DNA from: GCA-003244245 sp052390115
GTDB lineage: Bacteria; Actinomycetota; Actinomycetes; Mycobacteriales; Pseudonocardiaceae
Reading direction: 5' to 3'
Length of the DNA stretch: 30,468 bases
Assembly (NCBI GenBank): GCA_052390115.1
Contig: JBQTHE010000021.1
Coordinates: 1 to 30,468, forward strand
Shown here: piece by piece, positions 1-7,713 of the stretch
Layout: the number at the start of each line of letters is the position of its first letter
Numbering within the stretch: the stretch's first letter is position 1
The notes under the pieces: generated by a model
What the model saw: only the letters and a program-made list of their open reading frames with translations
Told to the model about the DNA's origin: nothing
Databases searched by the model: none
Position numbers and translations under genes: made by a program

Positions 1-44
1 GAGATAACTTCCCGCTCCTCGGCAACGATTTCCGTACCCTGCAC
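1..44 (-). CDS. possible 5' end of a gene running off the left edge
   Basis: Reading leftwards, a GTG at 44-42 is preceded by a good Shine-Dalgarno sequence (GAAGGAG, 9 bases before the start) and opens a frame of 14 codons that is still open at the window edge (MQGTEIVAEEREVI). The fragment is too short to recognise a family. It would lie downstream of, and on the same strand as, the NUDIX gene, separated from it by the palindrome at 163-232. Only the ribosome site and the open frame support it, so this is a weak call. Confidence 0.35.
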   Translation of the reverse strand, partial: MQGTEIVAEEREVI

Positions 45-162
45 TGACGATGACTCCTTCTGTTTGCTGACTGGGCGAGCAATAGGGTATCATTCCCGGT
101 GGTGCGTTCACCCTATGACACCAAGCACCAAAGCCCGCCAGTCGCGCTAACCCCCTCCCCGA

Positions 163-232
163 CCCCGCATTCAGCGGGCTCAGCGGGGTTATTCGCATCT
201 CGTTTACCCCGCTGAGCCCGCTGAATGCGGGG
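163..232. repeat. 26 bp perfect palindrome, copy 1 (terminator-like repeat)
   Basis: Arms 163-188 and 207-232 are perfect reverse complements (26 bp) around an 18-base loop. The right arm is inside the 3' end of the minus-strand NUDIX gene, encoding its last seven residues (HSAGSAG); the TAA stop is in the loop. There is no U-tract. The same sequence occurs again at 5783-5849, so this is a dispersed repeat rather than an ordinary terminator, although the RNA hairpin could end transcription of the NUDIX gene. Confidence 0.9.
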
Positions 233-1133
233 AGAGCCAGGAGAGGAAGGTGGACGGAGAGATGGGGTGAGCATCGCGGGGGAGGCGGGCGCGTAGGGCG
301 CGGTCGGCGGTGGCTACTAGGCAGGGGCCTGCGCGGCGGGCCTCGGCGACGATGGTGTCGTCGCCGGATCCTGGGGCTCGGACCACCTCGATGCCGGCGA
401 CGTCGGGCGCCCGTGAAGCCACCCCCTCCAGCACCAGCACCGGGCGGATCACCCACCCGAAGCCACCTTGTGGGAGCGCGAGGACACCCGGCCCCGCGGC
501 GGCGACGTCGCGCAGCAGGCGCTCGGCGGCGCCGGCCCGGTCGCGCCACCAGCCGTCCGGACGGGAGCCGACCACGTTGGCCGCATCCACCACCAGACCG
601 ATCTCGACCAGCTGCAACGCCGACCAACTGGCAGCGAAGGCGGGGTGCAGGTCCAACGCGGTGACCTCGGACTCGGGGACCCAGGTCAGCTCGGTGCACT
701 CGTGGTTGGGCGCAACCGGCAGCGGCTCGGTGGCGTCGGCGACCACTGTGGTGAACGACCAGGTATCGCCGCCGGGGTGCTCCACCAGCTTGCCCCGGAC
801 CCGTACTCGACCGGCGTCCACCGCGGCTTCCTCGGCCGCTTCCCGCAGCGCGGTACGGACCGGTGTCTCGTCGCTGTGCCGGGCTCCACCCGGCAGCCCC
901 CAGAGGTCCCCGTAGTGGGTCCACGGAGCCCGGTGTTGCATCAGCACCAGCGGCTCGCCGTGAGCGTCAGGCGCGCGCAGCAGCAGCCCGGCCGCGCCGA
1001 AGCGTCCCCACCGATGCTGCCCGTCGCAGCAGTGCGCCCAACCGTCACCGTCGCCGCGGACCGTCGCCTCGTGCACCACCTGTCCACGTTGGCACAACCC
1101 TTGCCGAGCTGCAGCTACTTCTTGCTCATCCAC
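204..1133 (-). CDS. NUDIX hydrolase fused to a NYN/PIN-like domain
   Basis: 309 aa in the longest form. The N-terminal half is a NUDIX domain hydrolysing nucleoside-diphosphate-linked compounds. The NUDIX box is at residues 83-105, with Gly83, Glu89, Arg97-Glu98 and Glu101-Glu102 as metal ligands; the Gly of the final E-E-x-G position is Ala104. The C-terminal half (from about residue 178) starts with VVDAANVVGS, whose Asp183 and Asn186 resemble the first acidic motif of NYN/PIN-type nucleases, and later has an acidic GSGDDT stretch; this assignment is from pattern only. The start is uncertain: GTG 1133 has no clear Shine-Dalgarno site and GTG 1076 lies closer to the conserved RGDGDGW segment. 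The substrate cannot be told. The last seven codons come from the palindrome at 163-232. Confidence 0.85.
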   Translation of the reverse strand: MDEQEVAAARQGLCQRGQVVHEATVRGDGDGWAHCCDGQHRWGRFGAAGLLLRAPDAHGEPLVLMQHRAPWTHYGDLWGLPGGARHSDETPVRTALREAAEEAAVDAGRVRVRGKLVEHPGGDTWSFTTVVADATEPLPVAPNHECTELTWVPESEVTALDLHPAFAASWSALQLVEIGLVVDAANVVGSRPDGWWRDRAGAAERLLRDVAAAGPGVLALPQGGFGWVIRPVLVLEGVASRAPDVAGIEVVRAPGSGDDTIVAEARRAGPCLVATADRALRARLPRDAHPISPSTFLSWLSPHSAGSAG

Positions 1134-1358
1134 GCTTAGTTACTGTCCGTCAAAGGCCTGTCACCGTCGGTCGAAGAGTGCGCTCACCTGATCGGAGGGT
1201 CCACGTAACGGCCAGCCGTACGCTGACGACAAGACAACTGAGAGTGATCGGTCGGATCTGGCGTCGCAAGGTCAGCTCGTGGTGTGACCGGGGGTGGTCA
1301 TGTGAGAGGACTCGGATGGTGGGCCGGGTTGGGCATGATGGTGGGAGGGAGGACCGCC

Positions 1359-2549
1359 GTGTCACCACGGGACCAAGGCGGGAGGTGGACGGCCCTGGAC
1401 GCCAGTCCCGGCGAGGCCGTCGAGGTCATGGCACGCAGTGATCCCGGCCCCGATGTACTGCGGGCGTGGGACCTGCTGGTGGACCGGACGCCTGGCACGG
1501 ACGTCACCCAGCTCTCCGTCTGGGCGGGGTTGCGCGGCCGGGCTGGCTTCAGTCCGCTGTACCTGCTGGCTTACCGCGGCGCCGAGCTCGTCGGTGGGGC
1601 ACAGATCTTGACCCGGCAGGTGCCCGCGCTGGGAGGAGTCGGCTACCTCCCCTACGGCCCACTCGTGGCCCCCGACGTCGCGGCTGCTGATGACGTCCGT
1701 CGCACGCTGGTCGACGCGCTGGCGGTGTTGGGCCGGCGACGGTTGCGGGTCCTGTTCGTGCAACCGCCCGAGGGTGCCCAGGACACCAGCAGTGAGTTGC
1801 TCCGGCGCGGGTTCCGGGCCTCGTCGGCGGGCATTGCGCCCGAGGGTTCGATCCGGATCGACCTGACCGCCGAGCTGGCGGACATCCGGAGCAGGTTCGG
1901 TAAACGACTCAAGTCTTGGACCAACCGGTGGGAATCGCGCGGTGTTGCGATCCGGGCCGGGGACGAGCGGGACGTCCCCCTGCTCGCCGAGCTGATGGCC
2001 ACCTCAGCGCACCACCAGGGTTACACGCCCTTGCCGGTCGACTACATGGCGGCGCTGTACCGGGAGCTCGCCGCAACTGGGCACGCCGTGCTGTTCGTCG
2101 GCGAGGTGAACGGTACGCCGGTCGCTGCCGACCTGATGACCGGCTGCGGGGACATGCTCCGGGGCCGGCTGTCCGGGTTCGATCGGTCCAGCGATGCGAT
2201 GCGGCTGTCCGTGCCGGCCGCCATCCGGTGGGAGATGATCAAGTGGGCGAAGGGGCAGGGGTACCGCTGGTTCGACTTCGGCGGGCTGCGCCCGGAGACC
2301 CTGGATGCGCTTCTGGACGGCGACGGGCGCAGCACCGACACGTTGCCTACCGCTGACCAGCCCAAGGTGACCTTTGGGGGCACCGCATTCCGCTACCCCA
2401 CTCCGGTCGAGATGATCAGGCCGGTGGCCCTGCGGACCGCCTATGATCTGGCGTGGCGTTCTGCCGCCGGCCGCCGGTTGTTCAGCGACGTGCAAAGCCT
2501 GCTCCGCCGCGGCTCCCGATGGCGTGGCACCGGGGTGTCCTCGCGCTAG
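1359..2549 (+). CDS. FemAB/GNAT-fold acyltransferase (peptidoglycan-bridge type)
   Basis: 396 aa from GTG 1359, chosen because GGGAGGGAGG at 1343-1352 sits correctly upstream; a longer GTG start at 1284 and ATG 1428 are alternatives. The N-terminal part carries the QLSVWAGLRGRAGFSPLYLLAYRG-like beta region seen in FemAB proteins, followed by GGVGYLPYGPLVAPD. The C-terminal half has the BioF2/GNAT-6 type fold (DRSSDAMRLSVPAAIRWEMI, then GYRWFDFGGL). Family members transfer aminoacyl groups from tRNA to lipid II, or acyl groups to other acceptors; the acceptor here is unknown. The tandem monooxygenases follow 59 bases downstream on the same strand and could be co-transcribed. Confidence 0.85.
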   Translation: MSPRDQGGRWTALDASPGEAVEVMARSDPGPDVLRAWDLLVDRTPGTDVTQLSVWAGLRGRAGFSPLYLLAYRGAELVGGAQILTRQVPALGGVGYLPYGPLVAPDVAAADDVRRTLVDALAVLGRRRLRVLFVQPPEGAQDTSSELLRRGFRASSAGIAPEGSIRIDLTAELADIRSRFGKRLKSWTNRWESRGVAIRAGDERDVPLLAELMATSAHHQGYTPLPVDYMAALYRELAATGHAVLFVGEVNGTPVAADLMTGCGDMLRGRLSGFDRSSDAMRLSVPAAIRWEMIKWAKGQGYRWFDFGGLRPETLDALLDGDGRSTDTLPTADQPKVTFGGTAFRYPTPVEMIRPVALRTAYDLAWRSAAGRRLFSDVQSLLRRGSRWRGTGVSSR

Positions 2550-2608
2550 GTCCCGGGCTTGATCGATAAGGGCAGTCGTCGCCGTCAATCAGGTGGGGAG
2601 GAGAAAGT

Positions 2609-3913
2609 ATGAAAATCGTGTGCGTCGGCGCCGGACCTGCCGGTCTGTATTTCGCCATCTCCGCGAAGTTGCGTAACCAAGATCACGATATCACCGTTAT
2701 CGAACGCAACCCGGCCGGGGTCACCTACGGCTGGGGCGTCACATTTTCCAACGAGCTACTCGACGGCCTATACCGCAACGACCCGGAGAGCGCACGGCAG
2801 ATATTTGACAGCCCCGCGTCCTGGGGAAACCAGGAGGTGCACGTCCGGGGCACGCAGCGGGCCCACCTCGGCGGGTACGGGTTCGCCATCGGTCGCAAGC
2901 ATCTCCTCGACATCCTCGTCAAGCGAGCACTGGCGCTCGGGGTCGATATCCAGTTCCAGCGCGAGGTTCAAGATCTGTCCGAGTTCGCTGACGCCGACTT
3001 GATCATCGCCTGCGACGGTGTGAACAGCCGGGTGCGCAAGCTGAACAGCAAGCACTTCCAGACCGGCGCCGACGTGGGTCGGAACAAGTACATCTGGCTT
3101 GGCACCCGCCGGGTCTTCGACTCTTTCATGTTCGCATTCGAAGAGACAGCCGCGGGCTGGATCTGGTTCTATTCGTACCCTTTCAACGCCGACACGACCA
3201 CCTTCATCGTCGAGTGCTCGCCCGAGACCTGGAAAGGGCTCGGTTTCGACGAGCTCGGGCCCGATGAGAGTCTCAAGCTGTTGGAAGACATCTTCGCGCA
3301 CCACCTCGACGGCCACTCGCTCATGAACCCCATGAGCGATCTCGGCAAGACTCCATGGCTGAACTTCACGCGCATCACCAACACGGTCTGGTATCACGAC
3401 AACATCGTCCTCATGGGCGACGCGGCGCACACCACACATTTCTCGATCGGGTCCGGCACCACGCTCGCGATGCAGGATGCGATCGGGCTCGCCGATAGTC
3501 TGCACTCCCACGATGACCTCCAAGTGGCACTCAAGGACTATGCGCAGAAGCGCCGGGCGGGGATAGCGGGTTTGCAGAGCGCGGCGGTGAGCAGCACCGA
3601 GTGGTTCGAGAATGTTCGGAGCTACATCCACCAGCCGATCACCCGGTTCGCTTATTCACTGTGGAAGCGCCGCGGGAATTACCCGCTGTGGCGTTACCAG
3701 CTTCATCTTGCCACGCAGATCACCCTACTGCGCAGACTGCGGCGATTTATCAGTGCGGCGAGAAACGAGATCAGAGCCCGACGACGGATGAAACTGCCTG
3801 ACGTCCGCGTACCGGCAAGTCCCCATGCTGAACGAGGTCCCCGGGCGCTACAACCCACTGCCACCACGCAGTCGCTCGACTTCAACCCCGAGGTAAGGAG
3901 GGAGGGCGAGTGA
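2609..3913 (+). CDS. FAD-dependent aromatic monooxygenase, copy 1
   Basis: 434 aa, ATG preceded by GGGAGGAG. A group A flavoprotein hydroxylase: dinucleotide-binding GAGPAG at residues 7-12, an acidic IER at the end of strand 2 (31-33), the DG motif in ACDGVNSR (Asp136-Gly137), and the FAD-ribityl GD motif in LMGDAAHTTHFSIGSGT (Asp271). The segments GRNKYIWLGT, TTTFIVECSPETW and HFSIGSGT resemble VioD-type tryptophan-pathway hydroxylases and the flavin domain of salicylyl-CoA/anthraniloyl-CoA monooxygenases. Expected reaction: NAD(P)H- and O2-dependent ring hydroxylation of an aromatic or indolic substrate, which may be carrier-bound; the substrate is not deducible. A basic C-terminal tail (from ~385) is beyond the usual fold. 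Its stop overlaps the next gene's GTG by four bases. Confidence 0.93.
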   Translation: MKIVCVGAGPAGLYFAISAKLRNQDHDITVIERNPAGVTYGWGVTFSNELLDGLYRNDPESARQIFDSPASWGNQEVHVRGTQRAHLGGYGFAIGRKHLLDILVKRALALGVDIQFQREVQDLSEFADADLIIACDGVNSRVRKLNSKHFQTGADVGRNKYIWLGTRRVFDSFMFAFEETAAGWIWFYSYPFNADTTTFIVECSPETWKGLGFDELGPDESLKLLEDIFAHHLDGHSLMNPMSDLGKTPWLNFTRITNTVWYHDNIVLMGDAAHTTHFSIGSGTTLAMQDAIGLADSLHSHDDLQVALKDYAQKRRAGIAGLQSAAVSSTEWFENVRSYIHQPITRFAYSLWKRRGNYPLWRYQLHLATQITLLRRLRRFISAARNEIRARRRMKLPDVRVPASPHAERGPRALQPTATTQSLDFNPEVRREGE

Positions 3914-5169
3914 AAAGAAAGATGAATATTGTCTGTGTGGGCGGTGGCCCCGCAGGCCTGTACTTCGCCATCTCGGCAAAGTTGCGCAAGATGGACCACG
4001 ATATCACCGTTATCGAACGCAATCCCGCTGGCGTTACCTACGGCTGGGGCGTCGGATACTGGGACGACGTCCTTGACAGCCTCTACCGCAATGACCCCGT
4101 GAGCGCCCGGGAGATACAGGCCGCTTCTGGGGTTTGGGACGGGGTCGAAGTGCACGTCGGGGGAAAGCGGACGGCATACCTTGGCGGATATGGGTTGAGC
4201 ATGGGCCGCAAGCGCCTGCTTGATATACTGGCCGAACGTGCCACGGATCTCGGTGTCGATATCCAATTCCAGCGCGAGGTCAAAGATCTGTCCGAGTTCG
4301 CCGAAGCAGACTTGATTGTCGCTTCCGGCGGTCTCAACAGTCGAGAGCGCCAGCTCTTTGCGAACCATTACCAGACGGATGTCCTGATGGGCCGGAACAA
4401 ATATCTCTGGCTTGGTACATACAGGGTATTCGACGCCTTCAGGTACGCATTCGAGAAGACATCCGCCGGCTGGATATGGCTGCATGCCTACTATCTTGAC
4501 CACGAGCGGAGCACCTGCATCGTCGAGTGCTCGCCAGAGACCTGGGAGGGGCTCGGCTTCCACGAACTCGAGGCCGACCAGAGCATGAGGTTACTGGAAC
4601 AGATCTTCGAGCGTCACCTGCGGGGCCATTCATTGATCAACCAGATGCGCAGTACCGACAAACTGCCCTGGCACAACTTCAGGCTCATCAGCAACGACAC
4701 CTGGTACCATGACAACGTCGTGCTCGTGGGTGACGCCGCCCACACCACGCATTTCTCGATCGGCTCGGGTACCAAGCTGGCGATCGGGGATGCGATCGCG
4801 CTCGCTGCGAATTTGGAGAAGCACGAAAATCTCCGCTCTGCGCTGCGGGCCTACGATGAGCAGCGACGCGCCGAAGTGATGCCGATACAGCGCAACGCGG
4901 CGCGCAGCATGCAGTGGCTCGAGAACGTGGACGACTACATCGACCAGGACAGCGTGCGCTTCGCCTACGCACTGTCGAAGCGTTACCAACCCCAGCAACC
5001 ATTGTGGCGCTATCCCCTTCACCTGGCGACCCAGATCCCGGTCTTGAGGACCTTGCGCCGCCAGCTGACCTCGGCCCGAAGGTGGCGTCATGCCCAGCTA
5101 CGGGAACGTTTTACTGACCCGCACCATCGTTCTTTTCAAGGTACCCAGCGCGCGCCAATAAAGGCATGA
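3910..5169 (+). CDS. FAD-dependent aromatic monooxygenase, copy 2 (paralogue)
   Basis: 419 aa. Start GTG 3910 overlaps the previous stop (GTGA) and follows AGGAGGGAGGG; ATG 3922 is an alternative but sits too far from that site. It is clearly a tandem duplicate of the preceding gene, with long shared runs (for example HDITVIERNPAGVTYGWGV). GGGPAG is at 11-16 and the GDAAHTTHFSIGSGT segment is present. The DG motif is changed: ACDGVNSR in copy 1 reads ASGGLNSR here, so the Asp is Gly140. In group A hydroxylases that Asp contacts FAD and NAD(P)H, so copy 2 may have altered cofactor use, or form a non-equivalent pair with copy 1. The gene ends 21 bases from the convergent SCP2 gene. Confidence 0.92.
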   Translation: MKRKMNIVCVGGGPAGLYFAISAKLRKMDHDITVIERNPAGVTYGWGVGYWDDVLDSLYRNDPVSAREIQAASGVWDGVEVHVGGKRTAYLGGYGLSMGRKRLLDILAERATDLGVDIQFQREVKDLSEFAEADLIVASGGLNSRERQLFANHYQTDVLMGRNKYLWLGTYRVFDAFRYAFEKTSAGWIWLHAYYLDHERSTCIVECSPETWEGLGFHELEADQSMRLLEQIFERHLRGHSLINQMRSTDKLPWHNFRLISNDTWYHDNVVLVGDAAHTTHFSIGSGTKLAIGDAIALAANLEKHENLRSALRAYDEQRRAEVMPIQRNAARSMQWLENVDDYIDQDSVRFAYALSKRYQPQQPLWRYPLHLATQIPVLRTLRRQLTSARRWRHAQLRERFTDPHHRSFQGTQRAPIKA

Positions 5170-5190
5170 CCACGCGCGTGCTCCCCCGGC

Positions 5191-5724
5191 TCACTCCGAG
5201 GGCATGTCGAAAATCTTGGTCAGCTGGGCGGCGAAGCCGATGTCGCCGTCCAGCTTCACCTTCCCTGTGACGAACATCATTGTCGGGGAACTGTTGCCGG
5301 AGACCAGCTTGAGGAACTGCTCGCCGGACAGCGTCAGGGTGACCCGTGGATCGTGCGATGGCTCCTTGCTGGTCGAGCACTGCGGTGTCGTCGCGGGACC
5401 TTGAGTCCCGGTGATCCAGGTCTCATATACCTCGTCGCCGTGGGGCCCTCCGGTGAGCTGCCAGTGGATCGCGGAATCACTGCCCGGCGCATTCTCCGGG
5501 CGGAACTGACCGGCCATCCGGCTGAAGATCCGGTCCAGCAGCGCGCGGCGCAGCGCCGGATCGCCGAGCACCGCGTCGAGCTGCTCGACTGAGGCGTATT
5601 TGATCAGCCGGGCGAAGGCCTGCGGCTCCATCGCGCCGATGTCGTTGCCGGTGGCCGGCGTGAGCAGCCGCGTGAACTCCGCGGTGGACAGGTCCCTCGG
5701 ATCGATGCTGTTGACGTCAACCAT
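5191..5724 (-). CDS. SCP2 sterol-binding-domain protein
   Basis: 177 aa from ATG 5724 (GGGGAG five bases upstream; ATG 5727 adjacent). Upstream codons up to 5790 are open but run into the palindrome and are unlikely to be translated. The C-terminal ~100 residues match the SCP2 fold, ending in the typical MFVTGKVKLDGDIGFAAQLTKIFD segment, where the small domain binds a hydrophobic ligand such as a fatty acyl chain or sterol. The N-terminal ~70 residues (DPRDLSTAEFTRLLTPATG) are an extra helical part common in actinobacterial members. No signal peptide, so cytosolic. It converges with the monooxygenase pair, and a functional link to them is not shown. Confidence 0.88.
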   Translation of the reverse strand: MVDVNSIDPRDLSTAEFTRLLTPATGNDIGAMEPQAFARLIKYASVEQLDAVLGDPALRRALLDRIFSRMAGQFRPENAPGSDSAIHWQLTGGPHGDEVYETWITGTQGPATTPQCSTSKEPSHDPRVTLTLSGEQFLKLVSGNSSPTMMFVTGKVKLDGDIGFAAQLTKIFDMPSE

Positions 5725-5782
5725 CATCACTCCCCATCTACTCACGACCAAGCCTACGTTCGCCCGAGCGGTTCCGCCCCGG

Positions 5783-5849
5783 CCCCGCATTCAGCGGGCT
5801 GAGCGGGGTAATTCGACCCTCCGTAACCCCGCTGAGCCCGCTGAATGCG
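5783..5849. repeat. palindromic repeat, copy 2
   Basis: Left arm 5783-5808 and right arm 5827-5849 form a stem with one internal mismatch. The arms repeat those at 163-232 almost base for base (CCCCGCATTCAGCGGGCT and its complement). This copy lies between the divergently transcribed SCP2 gene and gcvH, so it cannot be a simple terminator for either of them. This supports a dispersed REP- or MITE-like element. Confidence 0.88.
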
Positions 5850-6009
5850 ATCGCCGCACCTAGGGTGGGATGCTGCGTGGGGTGTCACGGCGGCCGAGCG
5901 GGCGGTGGCGAGAACGGGTGAACCCGATGGACGGAGCCCGTATGTGGCGGGCGGCGACGATAGAAACGCGGTAGACGATCTCGTGGCACGGGAAGGGGAG
6001 GTCTCACTC

Positions 6010-6405
6010 ATGGCGGGCTCAGTTCCTGAGGATCTCAAGTACACCAGGGACCACGAGTGGGCGCGGCAGCGTCAGAACGTGGTCGTGGTCGGCATCACCG
6101 ATCACGCCCAAAGGCAGCTCGGCGACGTCGTCTACGTCGAGCTGCCGGCGGTCGGCGACCACGTCCAGGCGAACGAGCCGTTCGGGTCGGTGGAGTCGGT
6201 CAAGGCGGTGAGCGAGATGTACGCCCCGGTCACCGGTGAGGTCAGCAAGGTCAACGAGGGGCTCTCCGAGTCTCCGGAAAACCTCAACGATGACCCTTAC
6301 GGAGAGGGGTGGCTGATCGAGATCCGGATGGCGGACGCCAGCCAGGCAACGGGACTGCTCACCTCGGCCGAGTACACCGCCTACATCCAAGAGGAAGACA
6401 GCTGA
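6010..6405 (+). CDS. gcvH: glycine cleavage system H protein
   Basis: 131 aa from ATG 6010, with GGGGAGG upstream; the frame is open further back but only this start matches the family length. GcvH carries the aminomethyl group between the P, T and L proteins on a lipoyl arm. The lipoylated lysine is Lys65 in FGSVESVKAVSE, followed by APVTGEV. The opening VPEDLKYTRDHEW and the closing GEGWLIEI are classic. gcvP and gcvT are not in the window, so it stands alone. The next gene, a glycosyltransferase, starts 27 bases later but is unrelated in function. Confidence 0.97.
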   Translation: MAGSVPEDLKYTRDHEWARQRQNVVVVGITDHAQRQLGDVVYVELPAVGDHVQANEPFGSVESVKAVSEMYAPVTGEVSKVNEGLSESPENLNDDPYGEGWLIEIRMADASQATGLLTSAEYTAYIQEEDS

Positions 6406-6432
6406 GGGCATGTCGCTGCTGCGCACTCACGG

Positions 6433-7479
6433 GTGACCACGGTTGCGGTGTTGTCGTTCCGGCTCGGTGCGGCCGACGGGGTGTCGGTGGCCGCAGCGCA
6501 GTGGGTCGCTGCACTGCGCCGGCTCGGCTGCCGGGTGCGCACCGTTGCGGGAGCCGGTGCCGCAGACCGTCTGGTACCCGGGCTCGCGTTCGACACCCAC
6601 CACCCGGCCCGCCGCCGGGACATCGAAGCGGCGCTTCAAGCGGTCGATCTCGTCGTGGTGGAGAACATCTGCTCGCTGCCGATGAACCCGGCTGTGACCG
6701 AGGTTGTCACGCAGGCGCTGCACGGGCGGCGGGCGGTGCTGCGCCATCACGATCTGCCCTGGGAGCGGGAGCGCTATGCACACCTGCGCGGCTGGCCACC
6801 GGACGACCCGAGCTGGCAGCACGTTGCGATCAGCGAGTACAGCGCCGCGGAGCTGGCCCGGCGGGGCATCGACGCGACCGTCGTGTACCACGGCTACGCC
6901 CACACCCCGAGCCGCGGCAACCGGGTGGCCGGTCGGGCCGCGCTGGGTATGGCGCCGCAGCAGCGGCTGCTGCTGCAACCCACCCGGGCGATCCCGCGTA
7001 AGAACGTCGCCGCCGGGATCGCGCTGGCGCAGGCCGTCCGCGCGGTCTACTGGCTGACCGGGCCCGCCGAGGAGGGCTACGGTCCACAGCTCGCCGACCT
7101 GCTGGCTTATGCCCGTTGCCCGGTGCGCCGCGGATTACCTCGCGGACTGCGGATCGCCGACGCCTACGCCGCCGCGGATGCAGTGGCGCTGCCCTCGACG
7201 TGGGAGGGTTTCGGCCTGCCGTTGATCGAGTCCGCGCTGGCCGAGCGGCCGCTGGCGGTCAGCGACTACCCGGTGGCGCGGGAGGTGGCGCGGCTGGGCT
7301 TCGCCTGGTTCCCTGTCGACGACCCGGCGCCGCTCGCCGCCTGGTTCGCCAACCCTGACCCCGCCTTGCTTGCACACAACCAGGCGCTGGCGCGGCAGCA
7401 CTTCGGCCCGGACGCGCTGGCCGGTCGGCTGTCCGACATGCTGATCCGCGCTGGGTTGCCCTGCCCGCGCGCTGGCTAG
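6433..7479 (+). CDS. GT4-family glycosyltransferase
   Basis: 348 aa, GTG start. GT-B fold with the retaining GT4 signature EX7E at Glu258-Glu266 (EGFGLPLIE), preceded by the AYAAADAVALPSTW motif. The middle TRAIPRKNVAAGI holds the basic Arg-Lys pair that contacts the donor diphosphate. It probably transfers a sugar from a nucleotide donor to a glycan or lipid acceptor at the cytoplasmic membrane. No membrane segment is visible. With the acyltransferase at 9710 and methyltransferase at 10198 it may form a glycan-decoration group, now interrupted by the DUF222 gene. Confidence 0.9.
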   Translation: MTTVAVLSFRLGAADGVSVAAAQWVAALRRLGCRVRTVAGAGAADRLVPGLAFDTHHPARRRDIEAALQAVDLVVVENICSLPMNPAVTEVVTQALHGRRAVLRHHDLPWERERYAHLRGWPPDDPSWQHVAISEYSAAELARRGIDATVVYHGYAHTPSRGNRVAGRAALGMAPQQRLLLQPTRAIPRKNVAAGIALAQAVRAVYWLTGPAEEGYGPQLADLLAYARCPVRRGLPRGLRIADAYAAADAVALPSTWEGFGLPLIESALAERPLAVSDYPVAREVARLGFAWFPVDDPAPLAAWFANPDPALLAHNQALARQHFGPDALAGRLSDMLIRAGLPCPRAG

Positions 7480-7623
7480 CGCCCACTGCCAAACGTCGTG
7501 CGCGGCGAGGTGGCCGACACCATCGCCACCCACCAACCCGCAGCGGTGATCGTGCACTCGCTGGGGTCCGTCGTCACCTACGAGACCCTCTGGGCCCGCA
7601 CCGACCTGAAGATCGACCTGCTC
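7480..7623 (+). pseudogene. fragment of an alpha/beta-hydrolase gene
   Basis: The ~45 codons after the glycosyltransferase stop read as a clean piece of a serine hydrolase: EVADTIATHQPAAVIVHSLG followed by SVVTYETLWARTDLKIDLL. It includes the nucleophile elbow G-x-S-x-G variant HSLGS. Homology stops abruptly after DLL (about 7623), and the sequence passes straight into leader sequence of the DUF222 gene in the same frame. Both the N-terminal part and the rest of the catalytic triad are missing. It looks like a relic cut by insertion of the 13E12-type gene, and should not be annotated as the N-terminus of that protein. Confidence 0.7.
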
Positions 7624-7713
7624 GGCTCAGACAGAAGAAGTCGTTCAGATCGACTCGCGGTACTGGCGTTCGCGGTCCCGGTTTTGTCGGTGTGGGGTTG
7701 TAGCGTGCTGTTC

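Noticed and set aside
5845..6009. 55-residue N-terminal extension of GcvH
   Set aside because: Open by chance and starting in the palindrome; ATG 6010 has a Shine-Dalgarno site and matches the family start.
7498..7713. N-terminal extension of the DUF222 protein by 72 residues
   Set aside because: These codons are a fragment of an alpha/beta-hydrolase plus junk; DUF222 homology begins at GTG 7714.
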